Positions 20,987 through 33,252 of a DNA stretch of 64,000 nt are shown here, one piece after another. The notes beneath the pieces are model-generated. The model was given only the letters and a program-made list of their open reading frames with translations. It did not search any database and had not been told where the DNA came from. The DNA comes from Boesenbergia rotunda (taxonomy: Eukaryota > Streptophyta > Magnoliopsida > Zingiberales > Zingiberaceae): the NCBI GenBank assembly GCA_024364735.1, contig JAGFNQ010006426.1:62001-126000 (forward strand), in the 5' to 3' direction. Position 1 is the stretch's first letter. Each line of letters opens with the position of its first letter. Made by a program: the position numbers and the translations under genes.

Positions 20987-22670
20987 TGTTGGTGCAAAGA
21001 GCATTAGTGATGAACAATTATCCTCTAGGATTTCAATGTTTGACAATATACTAAGGTTAGTCAGGATCATGGGTTAAGCCAAACAGGACCTGATGTTTGC
21101 TAGGATAAACCCAGGTTTGATCAAGCATGACAAAGGGTTAGCCAAACAGGACTTGATGTTTGGTAGAACTATAAGTGACAATATACTTAGGTTTAGTCAA
21201 AGTGATCAAGGGTTAAACCAAACAGGACCTTATGTTTGGTTGGGTAAACCTAGGTTTTGATCAGTTTGACAAAGGGTTAAGCCAAACATGATCAGATGTT
21301 TGGTAGAGTAAATAAAACCCAGGGTTAGTCAGTTTGACCAAGAGATTAAACCAAACTGGACTTGAGGTTTGGTATACTTACTTGAAAGGTTGGAAGAAGT
21401 CTAGTCAGGATTAAGATCACTAGCAAAGAAGTGATTATAGCGGAAAAAATCCTAGTAAGTGAAGCAAGTGGAAGAAATCCTGGTGAGTAAAGCTGGGTCC
21501 TAGTGAGTGAAGCTAGGTGGACGAAGTCCTGGTGAGTGAAGTTGGGCACAAAGTCTTAGTCCGGGGGACTGAACATGAAGTCCTGGTCAAGGATCGAGCA
21601 ATGGAGTCTTTTCCGAGCGAGGACTACAGACAAAAGTAGAGATGGGTCGAGGTAGGATGTCTCGAGATCTGGGAGTCTTGGAGGCTGACCACGAAGTCCT
21701 GGTCGAGAATCGAGCAAAAGACTTAGCTGAGCGGGGATCACGGATAGAGTAGAGACTGATCGAGGTCGGACGTCTTGCGATTCGAGTTCTCGGAGGCTGA
21801 GCAAAAGTCCAACCGGAGGTCCCGGTTGGCAAAGGTAACTTCTCCAGGGTGGAGTAGGTGAAAATGCGTTCCCTGAGAAAGGGAACATTAGGCGTCGGTT
21901 GGACCAAGGGTTTCGGGTGAAATCCAAAGTCAGATCCAATAAATTAAGGCTAAGATTATTTGTATGTTTGTCCTGTGTTTGTTGTTTTGCAGGTACCTAG
22001 AGTTGGAGGCAAAATAGGAGAGCAAACACAGGAAAAACTGAACCTGGCGCCTGGGAGGGTGCCAGGCACCTGGGAAGGCAGATCTTATCCTTCACGAGAT
22101 TAGCTGCTGCGGATCAGAGTTTGACCACACGTGGCAGGCGCCCAAGAGCCCTGAGGCGCCCATAAACGCAGTATAAATAGGGGTTTGACCCCTCACTTCA
22201 AGCAATCAACTTTTCCATCTGCTAAGTGTTTCTGTGTAAAGCAAAAGCGCTAAAGTCGATGCTCTACGATCAAGGAGGCTCCAAGAGGAAGTGCGTTGCA
22301 CTTCGGACTTCCGAATTGGCCGAATCTTCATTTTCCGTTGGTTTTCTTTTTTGTTTACATGTTGTATTTAATTTATTATTCTTGTGCTTGTAATTCAAAC
22401 AGTAAGACGGGGTTCTCCACCTCCGAAAAGTCCGGAAAGGAAACCACTAGTGGACTCACGCTGAGTACTTAAGCCTTGGATGTACTGACCCTGAGGGGTT
22501 GGGAACCAAGTAAATCCCGCGAGTTTTTTTGCTGTCTTTCTTTATTTTATTTTATATTCCGCTGTGCACTAACGTTGATAGAATGAAGAACGAACGACAA
22601 AGTTTTTCAACATAAGTTCGAGTCGATATTCACCCCCCTCCCTCCTCTATCGACCAGCACCTATCCTACA
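20987..22670 (+). mobile_element. 5' LTR of E3
   Basis: 1684 bp, starting TGTTGGTGCAAAGAGCATTAG and ending ATCCTACA. It holds repeats of a CCAAACAGGACCTGATGTTTGG-type block (21067-21365), AAGTCCTGGT-type repeats (about 21400-21730), twin hairpins (21842-21854 and 21868-21886), GGCGCC-type palindromes near 22045-22170 and a TATA (TATAAATA) near 22170. Confidence 0.88.
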
Positions 22671-22748
22671 AGTGGTATCAGAGCAGGTAGCTCTTCACCG
22701 GTCAAATAGCCGAAGGAGCAACAACGCCAGGAATTGAGGGGGAGCAAG

Positions 22749-23345
22749 GGTGAATAAAGGTAAAATTTTTATTATGTTAATTTTCAAATTCCATATTATT
22801 TGTTTTAAGTGCAGGGAGAAAGGACACTATAAAAACCAGTGTCCTAATCGTAAGTTTCAAACGTCACCACCGGCGGCAACGAAGGAATCGGCGCCAGGAG
22901 TCTGGAGGGATAAGAGTCGCATCCGGTGTTTCAAGTGCCAATGGCAGGGACATTAGAAGAACTAGTGCCCAGACTGGAAAATGGCTCGATCCTCAATGCC
23001 GAGAAATCTGACTATGGTAAAGGAGGTACGAAAGTTAATTTTCGCAATAATTTTCAAATTCCTACACAATTATACAATCATTCTGATAGTTTAGATAACA
23101 CTGTTAATTTTACTGATAAATTAGATTTTTTGCATAGTCAACTTAATGTATTGCATGACAAACTATCAAACACTCACAATATTAAAATATCAAATATTAA
23201 TTTCTTAATCCATAATGTTAATGCTACAATTTCTGAAATTAATTCTAATACTTCAATTAATAATCATTCTAATAATTCTGATAATTCTAAGGATAGCAAT
23301 GAAATGTTAATTAATATTATTGCTGATCATTCTAATATTTCATAA
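22749..23345 (+). pseudogene. gag: Truncated gag of E3 (zinc knuckles only)
   Basis: Knuckle 1 (22801-22842, CFKCREKGHYKNQC) is intact. Knuckle 2 (22927-22968) keeps its Cys and His spacing but has two TAG stops within the finger. The UBN2-like N-terminal domain present in element A is absent: the first knuckle lies only about 50 bp past the leader. Downstream, an Asn/Ile/Ser-rich frame (22926-23345) runs in another phase. This is a deletion derivative unlikely to make working Gag. Confidence 0.65.
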
Positions 23346-24300
23346 GATAATGTTGAAGATAATACTCAAGATAATATTGATAATAATACTCAACCTATTT
23401 CTGAAGATAATGGTGAGGATAATAGTCAACCATAGTTAATTTTACCGATTTTGAATATAGTGTTATAACTTTAATTAATAATCTTGAAAATTATTTTACA
23501 TATTGTCAAGATGATAATACAATTTTTATTAATAATTCTGAATATAATAAGATTTGCAAAAAAAATCAAAGTTATATTTAATAAGATTTGCAAAAAAAAT
23601 CAAATAAGATTTAATGAAGATGAAAAGGAATTCATTAAAATTAAAGTTATATTTAATAAGATTTGCAAAAAAAATCAAATAAAACAGAAGTTTTAAACAA
23701 AATTAAAAACCTAAATTCAAAAGCAATATTAGATGAATCAGAAATTGTTGAATTAATGGAAATGATGCAACTAGACATAAAATTCTTAACAACTTTAATA
23801 ACTTAAATTAATTCTTAATAATTTAACCCTTAATAACTTCCTTTAAACTTTTGTTAATTCATAACAAATTAATCCTTAATTAATACTTAACAATTCTTAA
23901 CTAATTAATCCTTAATTAATACTTAACAAATTAATCCTTAATTAATTTCCAACAAAAACTTAAATTGATTCTTAACAACTTTAATTAATTCTTAACAACT
24001 TCTTAATAATTTTAATTAATTCTCAACGATTTTAATTAATTCTTAACAATTTAAACTTAATTTAATTCTTAACAACTTAAACTTAAATTAATTCTCAACA
24101 ACCTAAACTTAAATTAATTCTTAACAATTTAAAATTAAATTAATCCTTAATTAATACTTAACAACTAAAATCTTAATTATTAAATATTAATTAATTAACG
24201 ATTTAACATTAATCCGTAATTCAACAAAATCCATGAACTAAATTCAAATTAATTACCTTCAATTATGAAACTAAATAAAATCCTACCCAACTAAAACCTT
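23346..24300 (+). repeat. AT-rich repeats of E3 interior
   Basis: Asp/Asn-coding-like repeats are followed by three copies of a segment around TTTAATAAGATTTGCAAA (23560-23690), then an AT-rich array (23800-24250). It matches E1 1-900 in position and composition. No gene is seen. Confidence 0.65.
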
Positions 24301-24316
24301 TAACTTAATAACAATA

Positions 24317-24382
24317 AATATGTTAAAGAGGGTTGACATATTCGCGGGTTCACACATTCTGTATCAAATCGAGAATTTGATA
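24317..24382 (+). other. Conserved twin hairpin in E3 internal region
   Basis: Hairpin 1: 24317-24325 with 24334-24342 (one T:G pair). Hairpin 2: TATCAAAT (24362-24369) with ATTTGATA (24375-24382). It is homologous to 927-994 and the inverted 12970-13037. Confidence 0.65.
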
Positions 24383-25129
24383 TTTTATTAGAAACCTAAT
24401 TAAAATGATTTGACTTGATTGATACATGCATATCTGCCATGTTCATTCATCTGTCTATTTTTCAATATATATCTGTCATGTCATTCATGCTAGTTGAGGG
24501 AAGCATGGTCTAGGAAGTCAAGAAGGGTAAGGAGTACCCGACCTGGTCGACTTAGCTAGGTGGAATTAGCTGAAGCTACCTCGTCATATCCTAGACTAGT
24601 TAGACCAAAGTTTTCAAAAGACTAAATTGAAAGTATCATTTCTTTAAAAGGTTTTGTCTTGGAAAGAGTTGATGATCCAATAAGGCTACGTCCAATAATG
24701 GCCTCTGTAACTTGCGAAGACCTGGAAGCCAATTATTAAAATTTACTTTTAAATTACTAATTGTTAAACTTGAATCTAACTCAAGGTCAAACAATCTATA
24801 AAATTAAAATTGAGAAAAATTATTCAAGCATCTCACAACACCCATAAGGCAACCAAGTTTATTTGTATTGCAATACTTAGAATGGGTAAGATGTTAAGGA
24901 CTAATTAATTGACAAATGCCTTTGAAAATGTTTTCAAAATCTTTAAAATATTTTCTTAAAAATCTATTTTCAAAATAATGTTTAAACATAATAATGATTT
25001 AATAAATTTCATGTTTGATTGGGTGCTTACCTATAAATACATATTTCAAAAATAATATATCTTTTCGACAATTATTTTACCAACACATAGACACAAAACT
25101 TCTAGATCAACACTAAAGTCCCTTATGAC

Positions 25130-26350
25130 ACATAGGTAGAGTTCCTTGTAGTTAATAAGGGTAGCCACAAGGTGTCAGGTTCGGGGGGAGTCTATATTTT
25201 TTTAATTCTTATGAAAATTATTTTTCAATAATTACTCTTTTCAAAAATTTATATCTTTCAAAAAAAATTTGCTCAAAAATTATTATGTATTTCAAAATAC
25301 TTTTCGAAAAATGTGTTTAAAAAAGTTATTATGCATTTCAAAATATTTTTTGAAAAATACCTCTTCAAATACTACCGTATTCCATCAAAAATATTTTTCT
25401 AAAATATGTGTTAATTATTCTTATGATTTGGATAAACTCTAAAGACACATAGAAAATTTTCTTTATGATCTATATGAATTCCTATGATTGTGTCAGATTT
25501 AGGGGGAGTCCTAATCAAAAGAAATTAATTTATTTCTATTACTGATTATTTCAAAATATTTCTTAAAAATTCTGTTATAATTCTTTTAGTTTGAATAAAA
25601 CCCTAAGACTCAAAGGAAGATTAACTTGTGGTCAACAAGCTTCCTAGGACTGTGTCAGGTTTAGGGGGGAGGTTCAAATTAAAAGAAATATTGGAAGTTT
25701 CAAAAATATTATATTTTCAACCACTATCTTTTTTAAAAAAATACTTTTGAAAATATAATCTAGAAAATCATTCAAAATCTTTGAATCTTTATCTTGGGTT
25801 TGGAAAATTTTCCAAGACACTTAGGAAAATTTTTCTTGTAGTTAACAAGGTTTCCTAGGATTGTCAGACTGGAAAAGAAACCAAATTAAGAAAATTATTA
25901 TTTTATTCATTTATGGAAAATCCCTAAGGCACAGGAATTTTCTTGTGGTCAACAAGATTCCTAGGATTGTGTCAGACTTAGGGAAGTTTAAATTCTTTTT
26001 AAAATTCATATATTATTGGTGTAATATTTTTTAAAGTACTTAGTGCCTTTTAGAATATTTTCTAAACAAGTACTTAGTTTTTTTTTTAAAAAAAGGATGA
26101 GTTTTGAAAATCATTTTTTTTAAATATCATAAGTATTTTCAAAATGGGGAGAGAGACTTAAGTTAGATTTTTTTTTTTGAAAATCTTATTGTTGATGCAA
26201 ATTTTTTATCCGCTATTTCCTTTTGATGTGTGACAAAGGGGGAGAGAGGCTTAAGTTAATTTTTTTTTTGATTTCTCCCAAGTGTTAAACCTAGAACCCT
26301 TAGACCTAACATATCTTAAGATTATTGTCAAACATCAAAAAAGGAGAGAT
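25130..26350 (+). repeat. Polypurine modules of E3
   Basis: Four or more copies of the module (CAACAAGNTTCCTAGGATTGTGTCAG followed by a GGGGGAG-like run) lie near 25140-25190, 25450-25510, 25610-25670 and 25830-25985. AAAGGGGGAGAG is near 26236, and AAAAAAGGAGAGAT (26337-26350) abuts the 3' LTR. Confidence 0.6.
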
Positions 26351-27438
26351 TATTGGTACAAAGAGCATCAGTGATGAACAATCATCCTCTAGGGTTTCGA
26401 TGTTTGACAATATACTAAGGTTAGTCAAAGTGATCATGGGTTAAGCCAAACAGAACCTGATGTTTGGTAGGATAAACCCAAGTTTGATCAAGCTTGACAA
26501 AGGGTTTGCCAAACAGGACCTGATGTTTGGCAGAACTATAAGTGACAATATACTTAGGTTTAGTCAAAGTGAACAAGGGTTAAACCAAACAGGACCTTAT
26601 GTTTGGTAGGGTAAACCCAGGTTTTGATCAGTTTGATAAAGGATTAAGCCAAACAAGATCTGATGTTTGGTAGAGTAAATAAAACCCAGGGTTGGTCAGT
26701 TTGACCAAGGGATTAATCCAAACTAGATTTGAGGTTTGGTATACTTACTTGAAAGGTTGGAAGAAGTCTAGTCAGGATTAAGATGACTAGCAAAGAAGTG
26801 ATTATGGTGGAAGAAATCCTAGTATGTGAAGCTAGGTGGAAGAAATCCTGGTGAGAAGCTGGGTCCTAGTGTGAAGCTAGGTGGAAGAAATCCTAGTGAG
26901 TGAAGTTGGGTCATAGTGAGTGAAGCTAGGTGGACAAAGTACTGGTAAGTGAAGCTGGGCACGAGGTCTTGGTCTGAGGCACTAAGCACAAAGTCCTGGT
27001 CGGGGATCAGGCAATAGAGTCTTTGCCGAGTGAGGACTGCCGACAGAAGTAGAGACGGGTCGAGGTCGGACATCTCGAGATCCGAGAGTCTCAGAGGCCG
27101 AGCACGAAGTCCTGGTCGAGGATCAGGCAAAGGACTTAGTTGAGCAAGGATCATGGACAGAAGTAGAGACGAGTCGAGGACGGACGTCTCGAGATTCAGA
27201 TTCTCGGAAGCTGAGCAAAAGTCCAACCGGAGGTCCCGGTTGGCAATGATAACTTCTCCAGGGTGGAGTAGGTGAGGACGCGTTCCCCGGGAAAGGGAAC
27301 ATTAGGCGTCGGTTGGACCTAGGGTTTCGGGTGAAATCCAAAGTCAGAACCAATAAATTAAGACTAAGATTATTTGTATGTTTGTCTTGTGTTTGTTGTC
27401 TTACAGGTAGCTGGAGTTGGAGGCAAGATAGGAGAGCA
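26351..27438 (+). mobile_element. Truncated 3' LTR of E3
   Basis: Begins TATTGGTACAAAGAGCATCAG. It parallels 20987-22050, with twin hairpins at 27256-27268 and 27282-27300, and stops at GGAGAGCA where LTR-D begins. The GGCGCC array, TATA box and R-U5 part are missing. Confidence 0.8.
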
Positions 27439-27998
27439 TGATAGATGTGTATACTAAAAGACATGTTCTTTTTTATAAGATCATTTATATTTTAAAAAGA
27501 GAATCACAACAATAATAGATGCGTATTTATAATAGTATATACATAAAAGTCCTTTACTTTGCATTGTAGATAACATGGTGTGTGGTGACACATGGAAGAT
27601 CATGTTATTAGTGTCTTGCCTAATATAAGCTAAGGCTCACAACCGAGATGGAATTGGGCAAACCATCGGGATGGTTGTAGTGTAATTAAGTGTGGTTTGT
27701 CTTGACCATAGAATTACACTAGTGTGCTTTGTGTGCATTGAGCAGGACCAAAATCAAAGGTCATCCAATTTGTACTGACTTGATAATTGGATTAGACCTC
27801 CGATTTATTATGGAGTACAATTCCTAAATCTCGATATAATAACAGGCACGTATAGTTAATAAATATTTCTTTGATTTACCAATGGGCGAGATTTATTCTG
27901 CTAAATCGATAGGCCTAGTAAGTTGGGAAATAATATTAATTATATGGTGTGACGTTGATTATTGATGGAATCCGTGTGCTGGTGAGTCGGGATGATGA
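27439..27998 (+). mobile_element. LTR-D fragment, plus strand
   Basis: Starts TGATAGATGTGTATAC and is the reverse complement of about 19190-19751 with moderate divergence. It is cut at 27998 by the LTR of element B. No coding region. Confidence 0.7.
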
Positions 27999-29006
27999 TG
28001 TTGAGGCAATCTATGGTCCGGAGTGACCATGTGTTTTGATGTTTGGGCAAAGGGTTTAAGTTAGGTTTACCCTTGTGTTCTAATATGTGTATGTGAGTGT
28101 GCAGGTTTGCAGGTTACACATATTGACTTAGCTGGACAGCTTCGGGTACAGTGAAGGGTGGCATGGAGGCAAGCCGTGGGCTTGTGTGGACCCGAGCGAC
28201 CATGGATACAGGGACGATGAGTCGAGGGACATGGACTTCAAGGCGTACGTGAAGGATGGAATGGAGGCAAGCTGGAGGCTTGTGTGCGCATCTGAGGGAC
28301 GAGGGCCGAAGACGAAGAGGGCGCGAAGGCAACAGTCGAGGCTGCAGGTGAGGAGTCGGCTGATTTGTGAGGGTACGAGTGCTAAGGGAATGTACTCGGG
28401 GAAATCATAAGGGTCGAGTGCTGAGGGAATTGTACTCGAGAAGGAAAACCTAGGTGGGCAGTCGACTGGGGTTCTGGCAGTCGAATGGTAAACCCCACAG
28501 CAAGATCAGTCGACTGCCAATGGGGCAGTCGACTGGTAGTGGCTGAAGAATTTGAACGTTGGCTTGCAACAGTCGAATTTGAGTGAGGGCAATCGACTGC
28601 CCTTGGGGCAGTCGACTGGTGGCGGTCAAAACAGACTTCAGCTCTATTTAAAAGGGCTTCGTTTTGGCTGGGACTCTTGACGAATTTGGCTTTGGTTAGC
28701 AGCCAAATAGTAGTCTAAGAGCTCAGAGGTGCAGTGGGGTGTGTGGCGAGGTTTCTCCACCCACAAGGAGCTACACGAGCTAGCCGGAGGGCATCCGGGG
28801 AGTGATCCACAGAAGGATCAAGGGATCGTCCACTTTACGGACTACCGTGGAGTAGGAGCGTCATCTCCGAACCTCGTAAATAGGTTCGCGTTAGCATTGT
28901 TTTTATTTGTATTTAGATTTCCACTTTCGCTTGCTAACGTGATAGGTAGAAAAATCGAAAGATGCTATTCATCCCCCCCCTCTAGCTTGGCGAACACGAT
29001 CTAACA
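27999..29006 (+). mobile_element. 5' LTR of element B
   Basis: 1008 bp, TGTTGAGGCAATC to ATCTAACA. It has three CAGTCGACTG-type pairs with 9-bp spacers between about 28458 and 28622, then TATTTAAAAGGG, and a C-run followed by CTCTAG near the end. Confidence 0.88.
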
Positions 29007-29024
29007 AGTGGTATCAGAGCGAAG

Positions 29025-30025
29025 TGTTGGATCGATTCCATACGCTAGAGGGGGTGAATAGCGATTCCCGGTTCGTTCTTGTACCTACGTTGTTAGTTGC
29101 ACAGCGGAAAACAATAATAAAAAGAACAAACAACGCTAACAAACCGATTTTACTTGGTATCCACCCCGGGCGGGTGACTAATCCAAGAATCCGTCGGTGA
29201 ATCAATCCCCGGATAACCTCCGGCTAGCCCTCGTCGCTCCTTGTGAGTGGAAAAACCTCGCCACAACACCAAGCAAACCTCTGAGCACAAAGACTACTAT
29301 CTTTCCTTTAACCAAGACAAGATTCGTCAAGGATCTCAGCCATCACGAAATCCTCTTTAAATAAGACTCGGGCTGAAACCCTCGTTACCAGTCGACTGCC
29401 CCCAGGGGCAGTCGACTGGTATCACTGAAATTCGACCGTTGCACGCCAACGTTCGAATTCTCAGCCAACTCACCAGCCACCTACCAGTTGACTGCCCTTC
29501 CAAGGGCTGAGACCTTTCTGTGAGTTCCATCAGCCGACTGCCCCCAGGCCAGTCGACTGGTCTACTCACCCACCTAAGGTCACCCTTCCTGAGTACATTC
29601 CACTCCGCACTCAAACCCTAGGATTTCCCGAGTACAATCACACTGCACTCATACCCTCACGACTCAACTGACTCCTCCTTCGCAGCCTCGATTGTTGCCT
29701 TCGTGCCCTCTTCATCTTCGTCCCTCGGATGCGCACGAAAGCCTCCAGCTTGCCTCCATGCCACCCTTCACGTACGCCTCGAAGTCCGCGCCCATCAGCT
29801 CATATTGTCCCTGCTCTCCAAGGTCCCTCGGGTGTACACAAGCCTCCAGTTTGTCTCCATGCCACCCTTCACCGTACCGAGGTCATCCAGCCAAGTCCAT
29901 ATGTGTAACCTGTATAACCTGCACACTCAACATATACATATGAGATAACAAGGGTAAACCTAACTTAAACCCTTTGCTCAAACATCAAAACACTTGGTCA
30001 CTCCGGACCACAAATTGCCTCAACA
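29025..30025 (-). mobile_element. Solo LTR, A-type, inserted behind the primer-binding site of B
   Basis: 1001 bp, same family as the LTR of B but in the opposite orientation. The 5-bp duplication CGAAG flanks it (29020-29024 and 30026-30030). No internal sequence is present, as expected for LTR-LTR recombination. It carries CAGTCGACTG pairs (about 29387-29417 and 29530-29562). Confidence 0.92.
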
Positions 30026-30080
30026 CGAAGGTCCGCTCTCGTTGGAATAACCGCCAAAAGAGCACAAGCTAGAGGAGAAA

Positions 30081-31167
30081 ATGATGAAAGACAAGTTGGG
30101 GGACGATATCAACACTCCACCTCTGTATGATCATGAAGATTTCAACTATTGGAGGACAAGAATGAAGACTTGGCTTTGAATGGATTGGGAGTGTATGATG
30201 GTAATAAAAGAGCCCTTCGAAATTCCAAAGGATAAGCACGGGAAAAAGCTCCGACCTAGATCTTGGACTAAGGAGCAACAAGCACACACTAGGGAAAATA
30301 AGAAGGTGATTGATATATTAGTCAATATTTTTGCCTAGTAATGTTTTGAGTGGTGTAGGTGAGTATGAAAATGCATATGAGTTGTGGAACAAGTTGGAAG
30401 AATATCATGAAAACCCTACCCGAGCTCAAATGGTGGAAGAGCCAAAGGAGATAAGCCTAATGGTCCAAGAAAACGAAAAAGAAAAGGAATTATCAGCCTC
30501 ATCAAGTGAAGTGGCACAATCAAGTGAAAGATCATCCACTTCATCAAGGGAAGAAGAAGAAGTATCCATCTCAAGAGTTGAGGGAGAGGAGAGATCCCCA
30601 TCAATATCGGAGCAAGAAGAGGCTCCTATCTCTGCCAAAGCAAGGACCAAAGACCACATCATTTGTTTTGGGTGCAATAAAAAGGGACACTACAAGGATA
30701 AGTGTCCAAAGGGTAAGAAAAAGGAGGTAAACCCTAAACCCATTTCAATTTCTTCTAAATCTAACATGGGTTGTAGGGATGAGGAAATCCAAAAGAAAAG
30801 GGAGAAAATTAGATGTTTCACGTGTGGTGAGGTAGGACACTACCACACGAAATGCTCAAGGAGTGGAAAGTTCAAGAAAATGGAGCATTTAAGAAGATGG
30901 GAAAAAGAAGAAAAGAAGAGAAGATCACATCAAGGGGGAGCTACAAAGGTAAGGGAGGTAATCCCTAATTTTAAATTGAAATGCAATTCAAACCTAAGTT
31001 CCTCCATGCATGTTAAAAATAATGTCAATTATTTATCCATGCATAACTTAGAATTTAAATATCATGATACGAGTATGGTTAGTATTGTAGATCAAAAACC
31101 TAGAAAACCCATGCATCATGAAAAATCTAAGACCTTTGGACCTAAGGATCAAGGAAAAAATTCCTAG
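30081..31167 (+). pseudogene. gag: Broken gag of element B
   Basis: Homologous to the gag at 6001-7563. The start Met-Met-Lys-Asp-Lys lies after the leader. A TGA stop at 30177-30179 breaks the N-terminal domain, and a frameshift near 30329 in a T-run moves the rest into another phase, open at 30331-31167. Both knuckles are intact: CFGCNKKGHYKDKC (30664-30705) and CFTCGEVGHYHTKC (30814-30855). A stop at 31165-31167 cuts off the C-terminal third, and the element is truncated soon after. It cannot make full-length Gag. Confidence 0.85.
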
Positions 31168-31914
31168 AAGGGGAGACATATGCCTAGAAAGTATTAGGAT
31201 CTTGGGATGGCTAGAGAGGGGGTGTGAATAGCCACCCACCGAAATTCGCTTCTTCCTACAATCAGATTAGCAGCGGAAAACAACCAAAGCAGAAATAAAC
31301 TAAAACAGAGACTAACATAGTATTTACAAGGTTCGGGGATAACATACCCCTACTCCTTGGCGTGCCCGTGAAGTGGGTGATCCCTTGATCTTCGGCAGAT
31401 CAGGCCCCGGAATGAATCCGGCTAAAAACATCCTCCTTCTCGGTGGAGTAACCTCTCCACAAATGTCTCAGACGTATATCAAGTGAAGCACAAGAGACTA
31501 GAGAAAAAAGCTTGCACAACAGATGCACACCACCTTAAGCACAAGCACCAGTAGTAAGCAGAATGATCAAGTAAGAAGAAGAATGCAGAGAATACCAACA
31601 ACTCAACAGCAAAACCCTTCGTAGATTTTCTAATCACCGTTCTCCTCTACTTCGCCAACTTCTTATTCTTAAGCCTTTCTTCAGCATACTGAAGTCATCC
31701 TCTTCAGCTGAAGCTTCAGGTCAGGTGTCGTTGAAACTTGCAAATGTGTATCAAACAAATTAGCACCATGGAAAGTCACCCTTGGCCCTTCTTCTTGCTC
31801 CTTCATTTGAATTTCAAAGCTCTGTGTTGTCTGCACACTTACAGATTCATTAGCGAAGCAAATCAGAAATCAGAACTGCGCTGACAACAATTTGAATTAA
31901 AGTTCAGTGGTGTT

Positions 31915-32400
31915 GATCGGTCACCTTGTCCGATCAGACAACCTAGACAATCTCCTGACCCATCAGACTCTATCCTGATTGGTCCAGTGATGTTCTGATC
32001 GATCTCACTGACCGATCAAAGACCAGGGGATCGGTCACCAGACCGATCCCTAAACTCACTGGAATTTCAGTCAAAGCACCTGATCAGTCAAGGTGACCGA
32101 TCAGGCAAGTGCTTGAACGATCATGATCCATACTAATCGGTCCAGGTCTATTCTGATCGGTCGCACTGACCGATCAGAGATTCTTGTGATCGATCCATTG
32201 ATCGATCACAATCTTTCTGTGACCACACGGAATGTTTTCTGATCGGTCACCAGACCATTCAAAAAACCTTCTGTTTCCTCAGAAGCTTTCTGGATCGATC
32301 AACAGACCGATCAGACATCCTAGATCAGTCTTGTGACCGATCTACTATCAAGAGAGTTTGTGTCAACTCCCTGATTGGATTTCAGACCGATCCAGTCAAC
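31915..32400. promoter_or_regulatory. GATCGGTC/GACCGATC inverted-repeat array
   Basis: At least eight half-sites occur, several as close inverted pairs such as GATCGGTC-ACCA-GACCGATC and GATCGGTC-GCACT-GACCGATC. It occupies the position held by GGCGCC or CAGTCGACTG arrays in the other LTR families. Confidence 0.5.
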
Positions 32401-32504
32401 TTTGTTCTGATCATTTGATTAATTCATGGCCAATTCTGACCATGACTAACACCCTGAGTCCAGTGAACAGACTCCTTTGCCCTCTCTGACTCAGTCTGGT
32501 CCAG

Positions 32505-32885
32505 AGAATGAGTTATTGATCCCTCTCCGACTTATCCCAGTCCAGAGAACGAGCTACCGAGCCCTCTCTGACCAAAGTCTGGAGAACGAGCTACCGAGCC
32601 CTCTCCAACTCATCCCAGTCTAGAGAACGAGCTACCGAGCTCTCTCTGACCAAAGTCCGGAGAACGAGCTACCGAGCTCTCTCCGACTCATCCCAGTCCA
32701 GAGAACGAGCTACCGAGCCCTCTTTGACCAGAGTCCAGAGAACGAGCTACCGAGCCCTCTCCGACTCATCCCGGTCCAGAGAACGAGCTACCGAGCCCTC
32801 TCTGACCAGAGTCTGGAGAACGAGCTACCGAGCCCTCTCCGACTCATCCCGGTCCAGAGAACGAGCTACCGAGCCCTCTCTAACC
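32505..32885. repeat. Minisatellite GAGAACGAGCTACCGAGCCCTCTC, alternating units
   Basis: About ten copies of a core GAGAACGAGCTACCGAGC followed by CTCTCTGACC or CTCTCCGACTCATCCC. The two unit types (about 37 and 41 bp) alternate, giving a higher-order repeat of about 78 bp. An ORF through it is a repeat artefact. Confidence 0.85.
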
Positions 32886-32987
32886 AGTACACTTAATCCA
32901 AACTTAACTATCTGATCTCAATTCTCACTCAACCGAACTTAAATCGGTGTCAACATCAAAACAACAATCAGGTCAGACTGCATCAAC

Positions 32988-33247
32988 AATCTCCCCCTTT
33001 TTGTTGTTTGATAACACGATTTAAATTTAGGTATTAGGTGAAAATAAGAGTCAGGTTTATTATTGCAAGGGAATCAGAATCCTCCACCTACAATAGTTAA
33101 GCTCGTTAACAGGTAAAAAAATCAAATCCTAAACTTAACTAACCATCCTCTCCCCCTTTGTCAAACAACGAAAAGGGTGTAGACTGGTTATTAAGTCCAA
33201 AATCTCTCCCTTAAAACAAGGGTCTCTCCCCAGAACCAAAAGAAACA
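32988..33247 (-). mobile_element. Internal 3' end of the minus-strand element
   Basis: Contains inverted polypurine tracts (CTCCCCCTTTTTG at 32991, CTCTCCCCCTTTGTC near 33150) typical of the region before a Sirevirus 3' LTR. It is interrupted by the solo LTR at 33253. Confidence 0.55.
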
Positions 33248-33252
33248 AAGAG

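Larger units (their letters stand above)
20987..27438 (+). mobile_element. Element E3, non-autonomous Sirevirus-like, 3' LTR truncated
   Basis: 5' LTR 20987-22670, primer-binding site TGGTATCAGAGC at 22673-22684, interior 22671-26350, and a truncated 3' LTR 26351-27438. The interior parallels E1 and E2 but keeps a zinc-knuckle remnant of gag. The 3' LTR start is mutated from TG to TA and its end is cut off by LTR-D at 27439, so no target-site duplication can be checked. Confidence 0.85.
27999..31191 (+). mobile_element. Element B (A-type Sirevirus-like), 5' half
   Basis: 5' LTR 27999-29006, primer-binding site TGGTATCAGAGC at 29009-29020, a solo LTR inserted right behind it, then a decayed gag. 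It is truncated at 31191 by a minus-strand LTR. No 3' LTR of this copy is in the window. Confidence 0.8.
31192..32987 (-). mobile_element. 3' LTR of a third Sirevirus-like family, minus strand
   Basis: About 1.8 kb. In minus orientation it starts TGTTGATGCAGTCTGACC and ends near GATCCTAATA. A polypurine tract (AAAAAGGGGGAGAT) abuts it at 32988-33001. It contains a minisatellite (32505-32885) and dense GATCGGTC/GACCGATC inverted repeats (31915-32400). It cuts into the end of element B. The other LTR of this copy was not found. Confidence 0.75.

Noticed and set aside
32724..32915. ORF with a repeated RVWRTSYRALSDSSRSRERATEPSL-like pattern, resembling a repeat protein (pattern shortened here)
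   Set aside because: It is a reading frame through the minisatellite at 32505-32885, on the strand opposite to the LTR, with no start context or domain.
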